DNA of 26,699 bases from a virus. Positions 17,172 through 24,869 of this stretch are shown piece by piece. The DNA lies in the IMG/VR virus record IMGVR_UViG_3300032294_003186, positions 1 through 26,699 of that record. One strand, given 5' to 3'. Position 1 is the stretch's first letter; every line of letters starts with the position of its first letter. The notes below the pieces were generated by a model. The model did not search any database. It worked only from the letters and a program-made list of their open reading frames with translations, and was not told where the DNA came from. Both the position numbers and the translations under genes were made by a program.

Positions 17172-18262
17172 TGGACCAAGATTATTATAAAGTAGTGATA
17201 TCACCCGAAAACGTAATTAGTGATTTCGGCGTTGTAAATTATAGTGGAATATCTGTGGGTGTTTATTCAGGTATGTCACAAGTGGTTAGTTCAGGACCAG
17301 CAGGTTCATCGTTGATGACAAAATTATCGATTCCGATATTATTGAGACAGAGTGCTGTGGACGTTGGATATTACACACAATTTGACGGAGCGGTTTTACA
17401 AAAAGATGTTGTTGCTAATTTTATATTTTCAGCAACTACGGGAAGTCCATATACCTATTATGTTTATAATACCTCCGACCAATTCCAAAAGTTTTTAGAA
17501 CTTTCTAAATATACAATTGATTGGGGTGACGGTTCACCTAAAGAAATCATAACAGGATACACACCTAATTCTATTGTACATGTTTACCCTGTAGCGGAAA
17601 AGGAATATACAATTGTAATGGAACAGGTTAATCCGTGGGGAGTGACAAAAGTTTCGAAAGTAATAACAACACCATTTTCCAACGTAATTGATTTCAACCC
17701 TGAAGGACAGGCGTTTTTTGCACCTTCATTTGGAAATTGGGTTGGAACACCTGTATCTTACGATTATATATTTTCAGGGGATTCGGTAAATGAAGTTGAA
17801 CCACAAGAATCCTTTAATTACGTTACTGTTCCCTTTGCGGTTTCAGGTTTGACAAAATCAAGAATTACTGAACTAGCACTTTATGGTACACCAAAATATC
17901 AAGTTGGGGTACCTGTGATAAGTAATGGTCAGATTTGGGGTGCAATATCGGATATAAATCCTGTCTTCACTGCCTATACAATTAATGGAACTGATTACTA
18001 TGATTATAATAATGGAATTAGTATCTATTTCCAACAATCATCAGGACTAACAGAATTTAACTTGACTGCGGTACCAATAACTAAGGACGAAGTTTTGTTA
18101 AAGGTTATGGACCAACCGCAGATTCAAACCGATGTTTTTGTTGAAAGAGGAAAGAATAGTGCTTATGAAAGGGTACAACGACTTGGTGAGGTTGACAACA
18201 TAGGAGATTTAATTAACTACGGATATGGATTTTTTAATGTGGTTGATAAAAAAATTCAGTAA
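17171..18262 (+). CDS. Structural protein with a PKD-like domain
   Basis: This 363-residue protein carries one PKD (polycystic kidney disease type Ig-fold) domain at about residues 80-170. The hallmark DWGDGS lies at 117-122 and is followed by VHVYPVAEKEYTIVMEQVNPWG, cut as VHVYPVAEKEY and TIVMEQVNPWG, the usual Y-x-V strand. PKD domains serve as spacers or carbohydrate/protein contacts in surface proteins and are common in Bacteroidota secreted proteins. The N-terminal 80 residues (Ser/Gly-rich, ending in KLSIPILLRQ) and the C-terminal half are unfamiliar. It is last in the overlapped unit beginning at 9727; a 41-base A-rich gap with the repeated TAAACTATTTATAA element follows. It is probably a baseplate-periphery or fibre-attachment protein. 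Confidence 0.65.
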   Translation: MDQDYYKVVISPENVISDFGVVNYSGISVGVYSGMSQVVSSGPAGSSLMTKLSIPILLRQSAVDVGYYTQFDGAVLQKDVVANFIFSATTGSPYTYYVYNTSDQFQKFLELSKYTIDWGDGSPKEIITGYTPNSIVHVYPVAEKEYTIVMEQVNPWGVTKVSKVITTPFSNVIDFNPEGQAFFAPSFGNWVGTPVSYDYIFSGDSVNEVEPQESFNYVTVPFAVSGLTKSRITELALYGTPKYQVGVPVISNGQIWGAISDINPVFTAYTINGTDYYDYNNGISIYFQQSSGLTEFNLTAVPITKDEVLLKVMDQPQIQTDVFVERGKNSAYERVQRLGEVDNIGDLINYGYGFFNVVDKKIQ

Positions 18263-18275
18263 TGAAAAAAATAAC

Positions 18276-18289
18276 TAAACTATTTATAA
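18276..18289 (+). promoter_or_regulatory. TAAACTATTTATAA element, copy 2
   Basis: Identical over 14 bases to 9701-9714. It lies 14 bases before the ATG of the next structural unit and just after the previous gene stops, the right place for a transcription start signal. Confidence 0.35.
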
Positions 18290-18303
18290 AAAAATAAAAA
18301 CAA

Positions 18304-19212
18304 ATGGCGATAGGTTCATATGGTACAATAAGACCAAGTGATGTTTCACCTTCAGATGTTGAGATTATCATGAATTATACGGCATCTCGAGATGTGACTG
18401 ACTCTTTTGTCCTGACTAAATTAGATGCCCAAACGATATTAAGACCGTATTTCAATAATAGTGAAACAGGGGGTAATGCTGGTGTAGAGGTCTTGGGAGG
18501 ACTTTACAACTTAACTCTACCCGCAAATCAGTTCAATGCCTTAGGGATTTATACTCTTTATTTAAGACCTGTGCAAATCAGAACCGTTATAACGGACTGT
18601 GGTGTCTTAAGTGCCTTACCAAACGTAAAAGGTTTGGTTATCGATATATCAAATGTTCCGACACAATTTGTTAACAAATTTGTTGCACAAGGATTGGTTG
18701 GATTCAGAGTTGAATATCTTAATGCGGATGGTTCTAAAATACCTAACTTCTTTAGAGTGGTAACCTCAAGTTTCTTTTGTGAGCCTGTTGTAACCAATGA
18801 AGTGAACACAACTCAAAAAGCAATCAGATATAGATATGTTGACGGAGATTCTAATCTTTTATTTTTAACTTTATCACCATCATCATCACCAACAAACAAA
18901 CCAAACGCGACTCCATTTATTGGACAGCCGAATCAAGATATTATTATAACAAATACATTCTTTAATCCTGTAACTATAGAAATTGAGATGGTTGAATATG
19001 ATGTATCATCTCTTGCAATTGCACTTTATGGTAATCAGACTAAGTCTATTGATGACGGTATTTACACCATTTACGATAGTCAAAATAACATATACAAACA
19101 GTACAACTTATACGAAATCAGAGACCAATTTAATGCATTATTATATGAGGTTAGACAGAGTAGAGGTAATAACATTGATTTTAGTAAAAATTTCACATCA
19201 ATAACTAGCTAA
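18304..19212 (+). CDS. Putative virion structural protein, 302 residues
   Basis: I cannot name this protein. It opens with MAIGSYGTIRPSDVSPSDVE and has Ig-like strand patterns: FVLTKLDAQTILRPYF near residues 36-51, LYNLTLPANQFNALGIYTLY near 67-86 and a Ser/Pro/Asn-rich linker (SPSSSPTNKPNATP, about 193-206). The C-terminal part returns to YTIYDSQNNIYKQYNLYEIR and ends in a polar helix. There are few cysteines and no membrane segment. It leads a four-gene overlapped unit, and its stop overlaps the next ATG by one base (TAATG). The layout suggests a tail-tip or baseplate attachment protein for the larger proteins encoded after it. Confidence 0.6.
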   Translation: MAIGSYGTIRPSDVSPSDVEIIMNYTASRDVTDSFVLTKLDAQTILRPYFNNSETGGNAGVEVLGGLYNLTLPANQFNALGIYTLYLRPVQIRTVITDCGVLSALPNVKGLVIDISNVPTQFVNKFVAQGLVGFRVEYLNADGSKIPNFFRVVTSSFFCEPVVTNEVNTTQKAIRYRYVDGDSNLLFLTLSPSSSPTNKPNATPFIGQPNQDIIITNTFFNPVTIEIEMVEYDVSSLAIALYGNQTKSIDDGIYTIYDSQNNIYKQYNLYEIRDQFNALLYEVRQSRGNNIDFSKNFTSITS

Positions 19213-22200
19213 TGGCGACAACGATTAGGACGACAAAATATTTTTATCCACCAAGACCAGGTAGTGGTGCGGCTACTTTTTCAGACAACATTGTAGGATT
19301 GCAAACTGTTGAAGGGGGAGGTTTGACCCAAGGAAACTTCGAGTTCACTACCTCAGTTGTTGAAAAGGTTAGTAGAAAATTTAATGTTGGTGCGTTTTCG
19401 GAACCAATTAATTTGGGGGATTTGGATATCGATGATTTGGCACAGAGTAGAGCAATCCTTGCAACTCAATTTAGGGTTTATCCGAATTATGATGTTTCAC
19501 AGGTTCTGAACTTTTCAATGTATGGTTCTTTGGCGAAAAGATTTCAGGTATCTGTTACCAAAATTATTAATTATTTTCCTGCGTCTTTGGACGTTTTATC
19601 CACAAATTTATTTTTCGAAACAGGGTCAACAGCAGTCAACATTTCATATGACTCAGTTATGGATGAAACGTATTTCGAGGTAAATGTTGATAGGATTAAT
19701 AATCCATTTGATATTGATTATTCAGTTAGTGCTTCAACTAATCTGAATGTTCGCGAGATACAAGTTTCGAAATATAGAAATTTGTACAACACATATTTGG
19801 ATTATTGTATTTCGATAACTAATAGTGGTAATACTGAAAACCCTTATGACATTTATAAAGTGGTTTCATTTTCACCGTCTCAAACGTTAAGTTCAGGATA
19901 CATTGCATTTTATGTTTCAGGTGCGCCATTCGGTACTACTGCAACCACTTACAATGAAAATTTTCAAATAAGACCGAATGATTATATTGCGGACAAAGTT
20001 TTTGCGGAAGACTTTGATGAAGTGGAAAAATTCATTCTTAATAGATTAGTAAGACCAGAATACACCGCAACCTTCCAAGTACCAGCCCAATCTGAAAATG
20101 GTGAATTTTATACTGATTATCAAGAAGTAACTTGGCCAAAAGACGGTCCTTGGAACTTAGATATTAGGTCATTTTTATTTGACAACTATTTGGCTCAATT
20201 GGAGGCAATTGCTGTTAATTTAGATTCTTTCAAGACAAACCTTATTTCAAGATTTTTAATTACAGATTCATTCAAAGAATTCGACACCTTAAATCAAAAG
20301 GTAGAAAAGATTTTACAAATATATGGTAGAAGTTTCGACCAAATCAAACAGTTCATTGATTCTTTGGCATACATGAACTCTGTGAATTATAATCCTGAGA
20401 ACGACATTCCATCACAGTTATTAGTAAATTTAGCACAAACTTTGGGTTGGTCTTCAAATTTTTCACCGATAACAAACGAAGATTTTTTAAGTTCAGTTTT
20501 TGGTAACACACAAACACCGACTTATCCTGGTTACGCTAGAGCCCAAACACCAACAGAGTTAAATTATGCTTACTATAGAAATTTAATCATGAACGCTTCA
20601 TATCTTTTCAAGTCAAAAGGAACAAGAAGGTCTGTTGAATTTTTATTAAGAATGATTGGTGCCCCTGAGTCATTAGTAGAATATAATGAACACATTTATC
20701 TTGCAGACCAAAAGATAAATATGGATTCGTTCTTTGACCAATGGGCTCAAATTTCAGGTGGTACATATGTACAAACATCTCCGAGTTATGATGAGGGAAA
20801 TACCTACAAAATTAAAGGTATGACTTTCACAGCCATTACATCAACAGACACATATACAGACGTTTCGATTAGACTACAGGACTATCCTGTTGATGATTTA
20901 GGGTTTCCGAAGGCGCCAATCAATACTGAAACTTACTTTTTCCAGTTAGGTGCGGGTTGGTATGAACAAACACCACAACACAGAAGTCCTGATGAAGTGG
21001 TTATTACGGGAGATGTATACACTGGTCAAAACTTTTCAATTCAAACACAACTTCAACCGTTCACGTATGGACAACCCTATCTTGATAGATTTAGAAGTTT
21101 CCCTTACATGACAGAAGGATTCAAACTCCAAAAAGTTGTTGATAATAAAAAGTCGTGGTTGGAAGAAGATAATAGAATAAGGGTTGCGGTTGATGGAGAC
21201 TATGATGCTTATTATTTTGTTGATGATGAGAAATTAGTTTTGAATGTCAAAAACGTAGATTTATTCTTGAATCCATCACAGGGTATGGCATACGATGTAT
21301 GGGTTCAATCTGTTAGAAATGATTATCCAATACCTGAATCAGGACTTACGGTTGGTTATCCTGTTCCTGGTGGTGTGGATTGGACATATGTTGACCCTAA
21401 GCCAAAACAAAAAACATTCTTTGAATTCTACCAAACATTTTGGGAGAATATGATTAATGTCAGAAACAGACAATATATCTCAGATGGTAAGACGGGAGGA
21501 TATCCAACACTACAATCTATTTGGTGGAAGTATATTGAACAAGAACAAACTATTAATGTTCCGAATAACAAATACACATATCAAAAACTAATTGATTATG
21601 TAAATGGTATCGGTCCTTATTGGATGAAGTTGATTGAACAGATGATTCCTGCAACAACGATTTGGAATACAGGGGTTAGAATGGAAAACTCAATCTTCCA
21701 AAAACAAAAGTTTGTTTATAGAAGACAAAGAGGTTGTGAATTTATTCCAGTCCCTGTCGAACCTTGTTTCATTATCTCGAATATTTTCGATTTCACTTGT
21801 GCGGCAGAATACGTTGATTTTTTCATTTTCCCATGGTTAAATGGAAATACTAATGTAAGTAACTTCGATAGTATTTTAGCGAATAGAATTAATAGTTTCT
21901 TAGCAACAAATAATTTAACGTTGAATGATTGTATAGAAAGTTCAACTCAAACAGAGTGGTTTGTTGATTTGAGAATTGGTGGGGATATAATTATACAGGA
22001 ACCTTTTTATAGTGGATATGGATACACTGACGTACCAACCAATCAGATGTGGAGAAGTGCGTTGATTCAATACCTCCCTAATTTATATGATTATGGATTC
22101 ACTTATTTCCTTAACGGTAATAATTTAACTATAACAAGTTTAACATGTGAGACAAGAAACTTAGAAGAAACAGTTTCATTAAACGTAGGAATAAATATAA

Positions 22201-22217
22201 GTATTAATTGTAACTAA
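19212..22217 (+). CDS. Large baseplate/tail-tip structural protein, 1001 residues
   Basis: This is probably a central host-contact scaffold. The first 330 residues are beta-rich. A helical block (about 330-490) contains QLLVNLAQTLGW and SKGTRRSVEFLLRMIGAPE, a pattern that recalls the P2 gpI-like tail protein family, where a helix pair precedes a Gly-Ala-Pro turn; I offer that only as a possible relation. Near 740-850 is an aromatic, charged region with FWENMINVRNRQYI, then GPYWMKLIEQMIPATTIWNT and QKQKFVYRRQRGC, which has the look of a strongly conserved core. The C-terminal 150 residues hold paired cysteines and Asn-rich strands. Start and stop both use the TAATG junction with neighbours. 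The function is inferred from size, composition and position before the fibre-like genes. Confidence 0.62.
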   Translation: MATTIRTTKYFYPPRPGSGAATFSDNIVGLQTVEGGGLTQGNFEFTTSVVEKVSRKFNVGAFSEPINLGDLDIDDLAQSRAILATQFRVYPNYDVSQVLNFSMYGSLAKRFQVSVTKIINYFPASLDVLSTNLFFETGSTAVNISYDSVMDETYFEVNVDRINNPFDIDYSVSASTNLNVREIQVSKYRNLYNTYLDYCISITNSGNTENPYDIYKVVSFSPSQTLSSGYIAFYVSGAPFGTTATTYNENFQIRPNDYIADKVFAEDFDEVEKFILNRLVRPEYTATFQVPAQSENGEFYTDYQEVTWPKDGPWNLDIRSFLFDNYLAQLEAIAVNLDSFKTNLISRFLITDSFKEFDTLNQKVEKILQIYGRSFDQIKQFIDSLAYMNSVNYNPENDIPSQLLVNLAQTLGWSSNFSPITNEDFLSSVFGNTQTPTYPGYARAQTPTELNYAYYRNLIMNASYLFKSKGTRRSVEFLLRMIGAPESLVEYNEHIYLADQKINMDSFFDQWAQISGGTYVQTSPSYDEGNTYKIKGMTFTAITSTDTYTDVSIRLQDYPVDDLGFPKAPINTETYFFQLGAGWYEQTPQHRSPDEVVITGDVYTGQNFSIQTQLQPFTYGQPYLDRFRSFPYMTEGFKLQKVVDNKKSWLEEDNRIRVAVDGDYDAYYFVDDEKLVLNVKNVDLFLNPSQGMAYDVWVQSVRNDYPIPESGLTVGYPVPGGVDWTYVDPKPKQKTFFEFYQTFWENMINVRNRQYISDGKTGGYPTLQSIWWKYIEQEQTINVPNNKYTYQKLIDYVNGIGPYWMKLIEQMIPATTIWNTGVRMENSIFQKQKFVYRRQRGCEFIPVPVEPCFIISNIFDFTCAAEYVDFFIFPWLNGNTNVSNFDSILANRINSFLATNNLTLNDCIESSTQTEWFVDLRIGGDIIIQEPFYSGYGYTDVPTNQMWRSALIQYLPNLYDYGFTYFLNGNNLTITSLTCETRNLEETVSLNVGINISINCN

Positions 22218-24358
22218 TGGCGACATTCAATTATTTGGTAAATGTAACGGGTGATTGTTCCCAAAATAGCTCTGGTATTATCAGTGTTTTACCATTCGGT
22301 GGAACACCTCCGTATACCGTAGATTGGTACAGTCCATCATTACCTCCAGCAAATATTGTAAGTGGAACCGCATCACAAAGAACAGGATTACCGTTCGGAA
22401 CTTATTCAATTAGACTTAATGATAGTTCCTTACCAACCAACAACGAATTTTTCATAAATGTTCCTGTTTCAAGTGGGGTTTGTGCAAATGTCGTATCAGT
22501 TCAAAACAGTACATGTGGTTTCAATAATGGCTCCGTAGTGTTAGGGTCATCAAGTTTATACTCCTCAACGAGTTTTCTCGTTTATTCTGGTAACGGAACT
22601 TTTATTAGTTCAGGAACAACAACCAATCAATCTACAATTACCATAGGTAACTTAACGGCAGGTACTTACTATGCTGTTGCGGTAGATATTGGAGGTTGTA
22701 GTGGTAAGAGCCAAAATTTTGTAGTTAACACATCATCACAATTAGATTTTGGATTATATATTGTCCCAAATTCCACTTGTGCAAACATACCGAATGGTAA
22801 AATATTTGTTTCAGGACAAACAGGAACTGGACCTTATACTTATCTTTGGAGTAATAGTGCGACAACTGATTCGATATCGGGTTTAACACAAGGTAGTTAT
22901 TCTGTAACCGTTACTGATTTTTATGGTTGTTCACAATCAAAGACAGGAATTGTTGATGTTGTATTACCAATTGGTATTGGTACAGTCACAAGTCAACCGC
23001 CAACATGTTTTTTGAATAATGGTTCTGTAACAGTGACTGTTACTGGCGGTACTTCACCATTCTATTATTCAGCATCGACAGGAAATGTTTTGGTATCTTA
23101 TTCCCGTGAATACACCCTCTCAGGTTTATCGTCGGGGAGTTATCAAATTTTAGTGACAGATTCAGGTTTATGTACTGTCACTGGTAATGCAACCTTACAA
23201 ACACCTGAAGGAATTGCTCAGGTTAGCGTGATTGGACAAAGTTCAAGTTGTTCAAGCACCAATGGTTCCATATCAATTAGTTTAACAGGAGGGGTAACAC
23301 CTTACACATATACTTTGATATATCCTGACTTGACACAACAAAATATAATCACACAACAAACCGCACAGATATTTTCTGATTTAGCATCAGGTGATTATAC
23401 TGTGATTGTGAGTGATAGTTCAAACTGTACATATTCACAAGATGTCATACTGGTCACAGAAAATAAGTTTACAATATCCACAGTGGTCACACCTACAACT
23501 TGTGGTCAAAGTAACGGACAAATTTTGATAACATCAACATCAGGGGCTACATTACCGATTGATTATTCTGTTGATGGCATATTTCAAGTTATCGACACGA
23601 CATTAAGTGCCGTTACATTTACAAATATTTCACCAGGTCCTCATATCGTAAACGTAACAGATGCGTCGGGATGTGTTCAAACTGCAAATGTGTATGTACC
23701 AACAAGTGAGGTATTGGATTTCTCTTTATATAGTACGTCTTGTGGTAATGGAAACAATGGTTCTATTACAGCATTTATTTCTTCAGGTAATCCACCTTTT
23801 ACATTCAATTGGTCCGATAATATTCCATCGAACCCACAACAAATTCAAGTAAGTGGATTGACAGCTGGAACTTACAATGTGATTATAACAGATGTTGATG
23901 GATGTAGTCAAAACAGAAGCACTACCATTGAGTGTTCAACTAATTATGTTTCTTACCAAACATATGTAATGGGTTCTGAGATATTCAATGTTAATTCACC
24001 TGTAAAACTCGGATTGTTACAAATGTTGAATGAAGGATATTTCGATTTGACATCAGGAAATACAAACTGTAACTTGGTTTCTGCGAATTATTTTGCCAAC
24101 GTTTCCATGATACCTGCGGGATATAGTGCATCTACAAATTTTTATACGACAACATCATTGAATGATGCGCCAAGTGATAATTTATATTATAATAATGTTA
24201 GAAACTTATTATTGAGTATACCTGGCATTGGTTCCGTAACCATAAATCAATTAACGAATCAGATAACAATTTCGACAATACCTGGCAACAATGCTGCGAT
24301 AGGACAAACGATTGTTATAGATATTGTTATAGTGTATGATATAATGTGTTTAACATGA
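22217..24358 (+). CDS. Tail fibre/adhesin with seven SprB-like repeats
   Basis: This 713-residue protein is built of seven degenerate repeats of about 75-83 residues (roughly 7-84, 89-172, 177-249, 252-331, 333-415, 417-497, 499-573) and a separate C-terminal domain (about 575-713). Each repeat has the SprB pattern: Cys, NGS, a GG-x-PP/SPY-T/F strand, then L-x-x-G-x-Y-x-V-x-V-x-D-x-x-G-C. Six repeats have two cysteines 50-61 residues apart (for example 100/161, 188/238, 429/486), likely an intradomain disulphide. SprB repeats are known from gliding-motility adhesins of Flavobacteriia, so a flavobacterial host is implied. There is no signal peptide, which fits a virion protein released by lysis. 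It would extend from the tail tip and touch the cell surface, or mimic host adhesins. The stop overlaps the next gene by four bases. Confidence 0.78.
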   Translation: MATFNYLVNVTGDCSQNSSGIISVLPFGGTPPYTVDWYSPSLPPANIVSGTASQRTGLPFGTYSIRLNDSSLPTNNEFFINVPVSSGVCANVVSVQNSTCGFNNGSVVLGSSSLYSSTSFLVYSGNGTFISSGTTTNQSTITIGNLTAGTYYAVAVDIGGCSGKSQNFVVNTSSQLDFGLYIVPNSTCANIPNGKIFVSGQTGTGPYTYLWSNSATTDSISGLTQGSYSVTVTDFYGCSQSKTGIVDVVLPIGIGTVTSQPPTCFLNNGSVTVTVTGGTSPFYYSASTGNVLVSYSREYTLSGLSSGSYQILVTDSGLCTVTGNATLQTPEGIAQVSVIGQSSSCSSTNGSISISLTGGVTPYTYTLIYPDLTQQNIITQQTAQIFSDLASGDYTVIVSDSSNCTYSQDVILVTENKFTISTVVTPTTCGQSNGQILITSTSGATLPIDYSVDGIFQVIDTTLSAVTFTNISPGPHIVNVTDASGCVQTANVYVPTSEVLDFSLYSTSCGNGNNGSITAFISSGNPPFTFNWSDNIPSNPQQIQVSGLTAGTYNVIITDVDGCSQNRSTTIECSTNYVSYQTYVMGSEIFNVNSPVKLGLLQMLNEGYFDLTSGNTNCNLVSANYFANVSMIPAGYSASTNFYTTTSLNDAPSDNLYYNNVRNLLLSIPGIGSVTINQLTNQITISTIPGNNAAIGQTIVIDIVIVYDIMCLT
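22235..23935 (+). repeat. Seven tandem SprB-like protein repeats
   Basis: The repeats are clear at protein level but diverged in DNA, so they are old rather than recently copied. The best recognised units are 3 (STCANIPNGKIFVSG, then GPYTYLWSNS, then GSYSVTVTDFYGC) and 7 (TSCGNGNNGSITAFISSG, then PPFTFNWSDN, then GTYNVIITDVDGC). Confidence 0.75.
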
Positions 24359-24792
24359 CGCAGGTAAGAATAACAGACATATCAGGAGGTACATATCCGA
24401 TTAATGTTTACATAGCAGATGTTTATGGAAATAATCAAAGTTTACTTGGTGTAATCAATACTGGACCTGTTCCGCCAACAGTAGAGTATAATACTGTAAT
24501 TCCTTCAATTTTCGAGACCGCTCCTGAAATAATGTTATTGTTAGTGGATGCGAATAATTGTCAAGTCTTCAAAATATTACAATGTACTTTTGGTTGTACT
24601 TTCCAAATTACAATTCAATTGGAAAGTTGTGTTGTCGATATTGATATACAGAATTCATCATGTGTTTTTGGGGTAACTTTAGCTGACCCAAGTTGTTTCA
24701 TTAATGGTCTTAAATTATCAGACCCAAGTTGTTTAATTGATAGTGTTAATCTACTTAATCCAAGTTGTTCAATTGATGGTGTGTCTATTTAA
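24355..24792 (+). CDS. Small protein with an 11-12 residue cysteine ladder
   Basis: This 145-residue protein is unknown to me. Residues 1-77 look like a small Ig-like domain (PINVYIADVYGNNQSLLGVI near 15-34) ending in Cys77. The second half is a tandem repeat: cysteines at 81, 92, 103, 114, 126 and 138 are spaced 11, 11, 11, 12 and 12 residues, each in a unit of the form Asp/Asn-Pro/Ser-Ser-Cys followed by alternating hydrophobic residues (for example DPSCFINGLKLS). This periodicity suggests short stacked beta strands, perhaps a trimeric or solenoid needle with a line of cysteines. I prefer ATG 24355, overlapping the upstream stop as ATGA, to GTG 24346. It lies between two adhesin-like genes, so it may be a fibre-tip or connector protein. 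Confidence 0.65.
   Translation: MTQVRITDISGGTYPINVYIADVYGNNQSLLGVINTGPVPPTVEYNTVIPSIFETAPEIMLLLVDANNCQVFKILQCTFGCTFQITIQLESCVVDIDIQNSSCVFGVTLADPSCFINGLKLSDPSCLIDSVNLLNPSCSIDGVSI
24652..24789 (+). repeat. Tandem 33-36 bp repeats encoding the cysteine ladder
   Basis: Four DNA units are recognisable: 24652-24684 (33 bp), 24685-24720 (36), 24721-24756 (36) and 24757-24789 (33). The last three share CCAAGTTGTTYAATTGAT-like sequence with few changes, so they are recent duplications. Confidence 0.7.
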
Positions 24793-24845
24793 TCAAAGTT
24801 GCTAAAATAATTTGGAATTAAGCTCATTAAATAATATTCACGCGG

Positions 24846-24855
24846 TATTTATTAA
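24846..24855 (+). promoter_or_regulatory. TATTTATTAA element before the Thr/Pro-repeat gene
   Basis: Identical to 9639-9648. It lies 14 bases before the ATG in a 77-base gap, flanked by CGCGG on both sides (24841-24845 and 24865-24869), and overlaps a small inverted repeat TTTATT-A-AATAAA (24848-24860). A promoter or operator role is inferred from position. Confidence 0.3.
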
Positions 24856-24869
24856 ATAAAAATTCGCGG

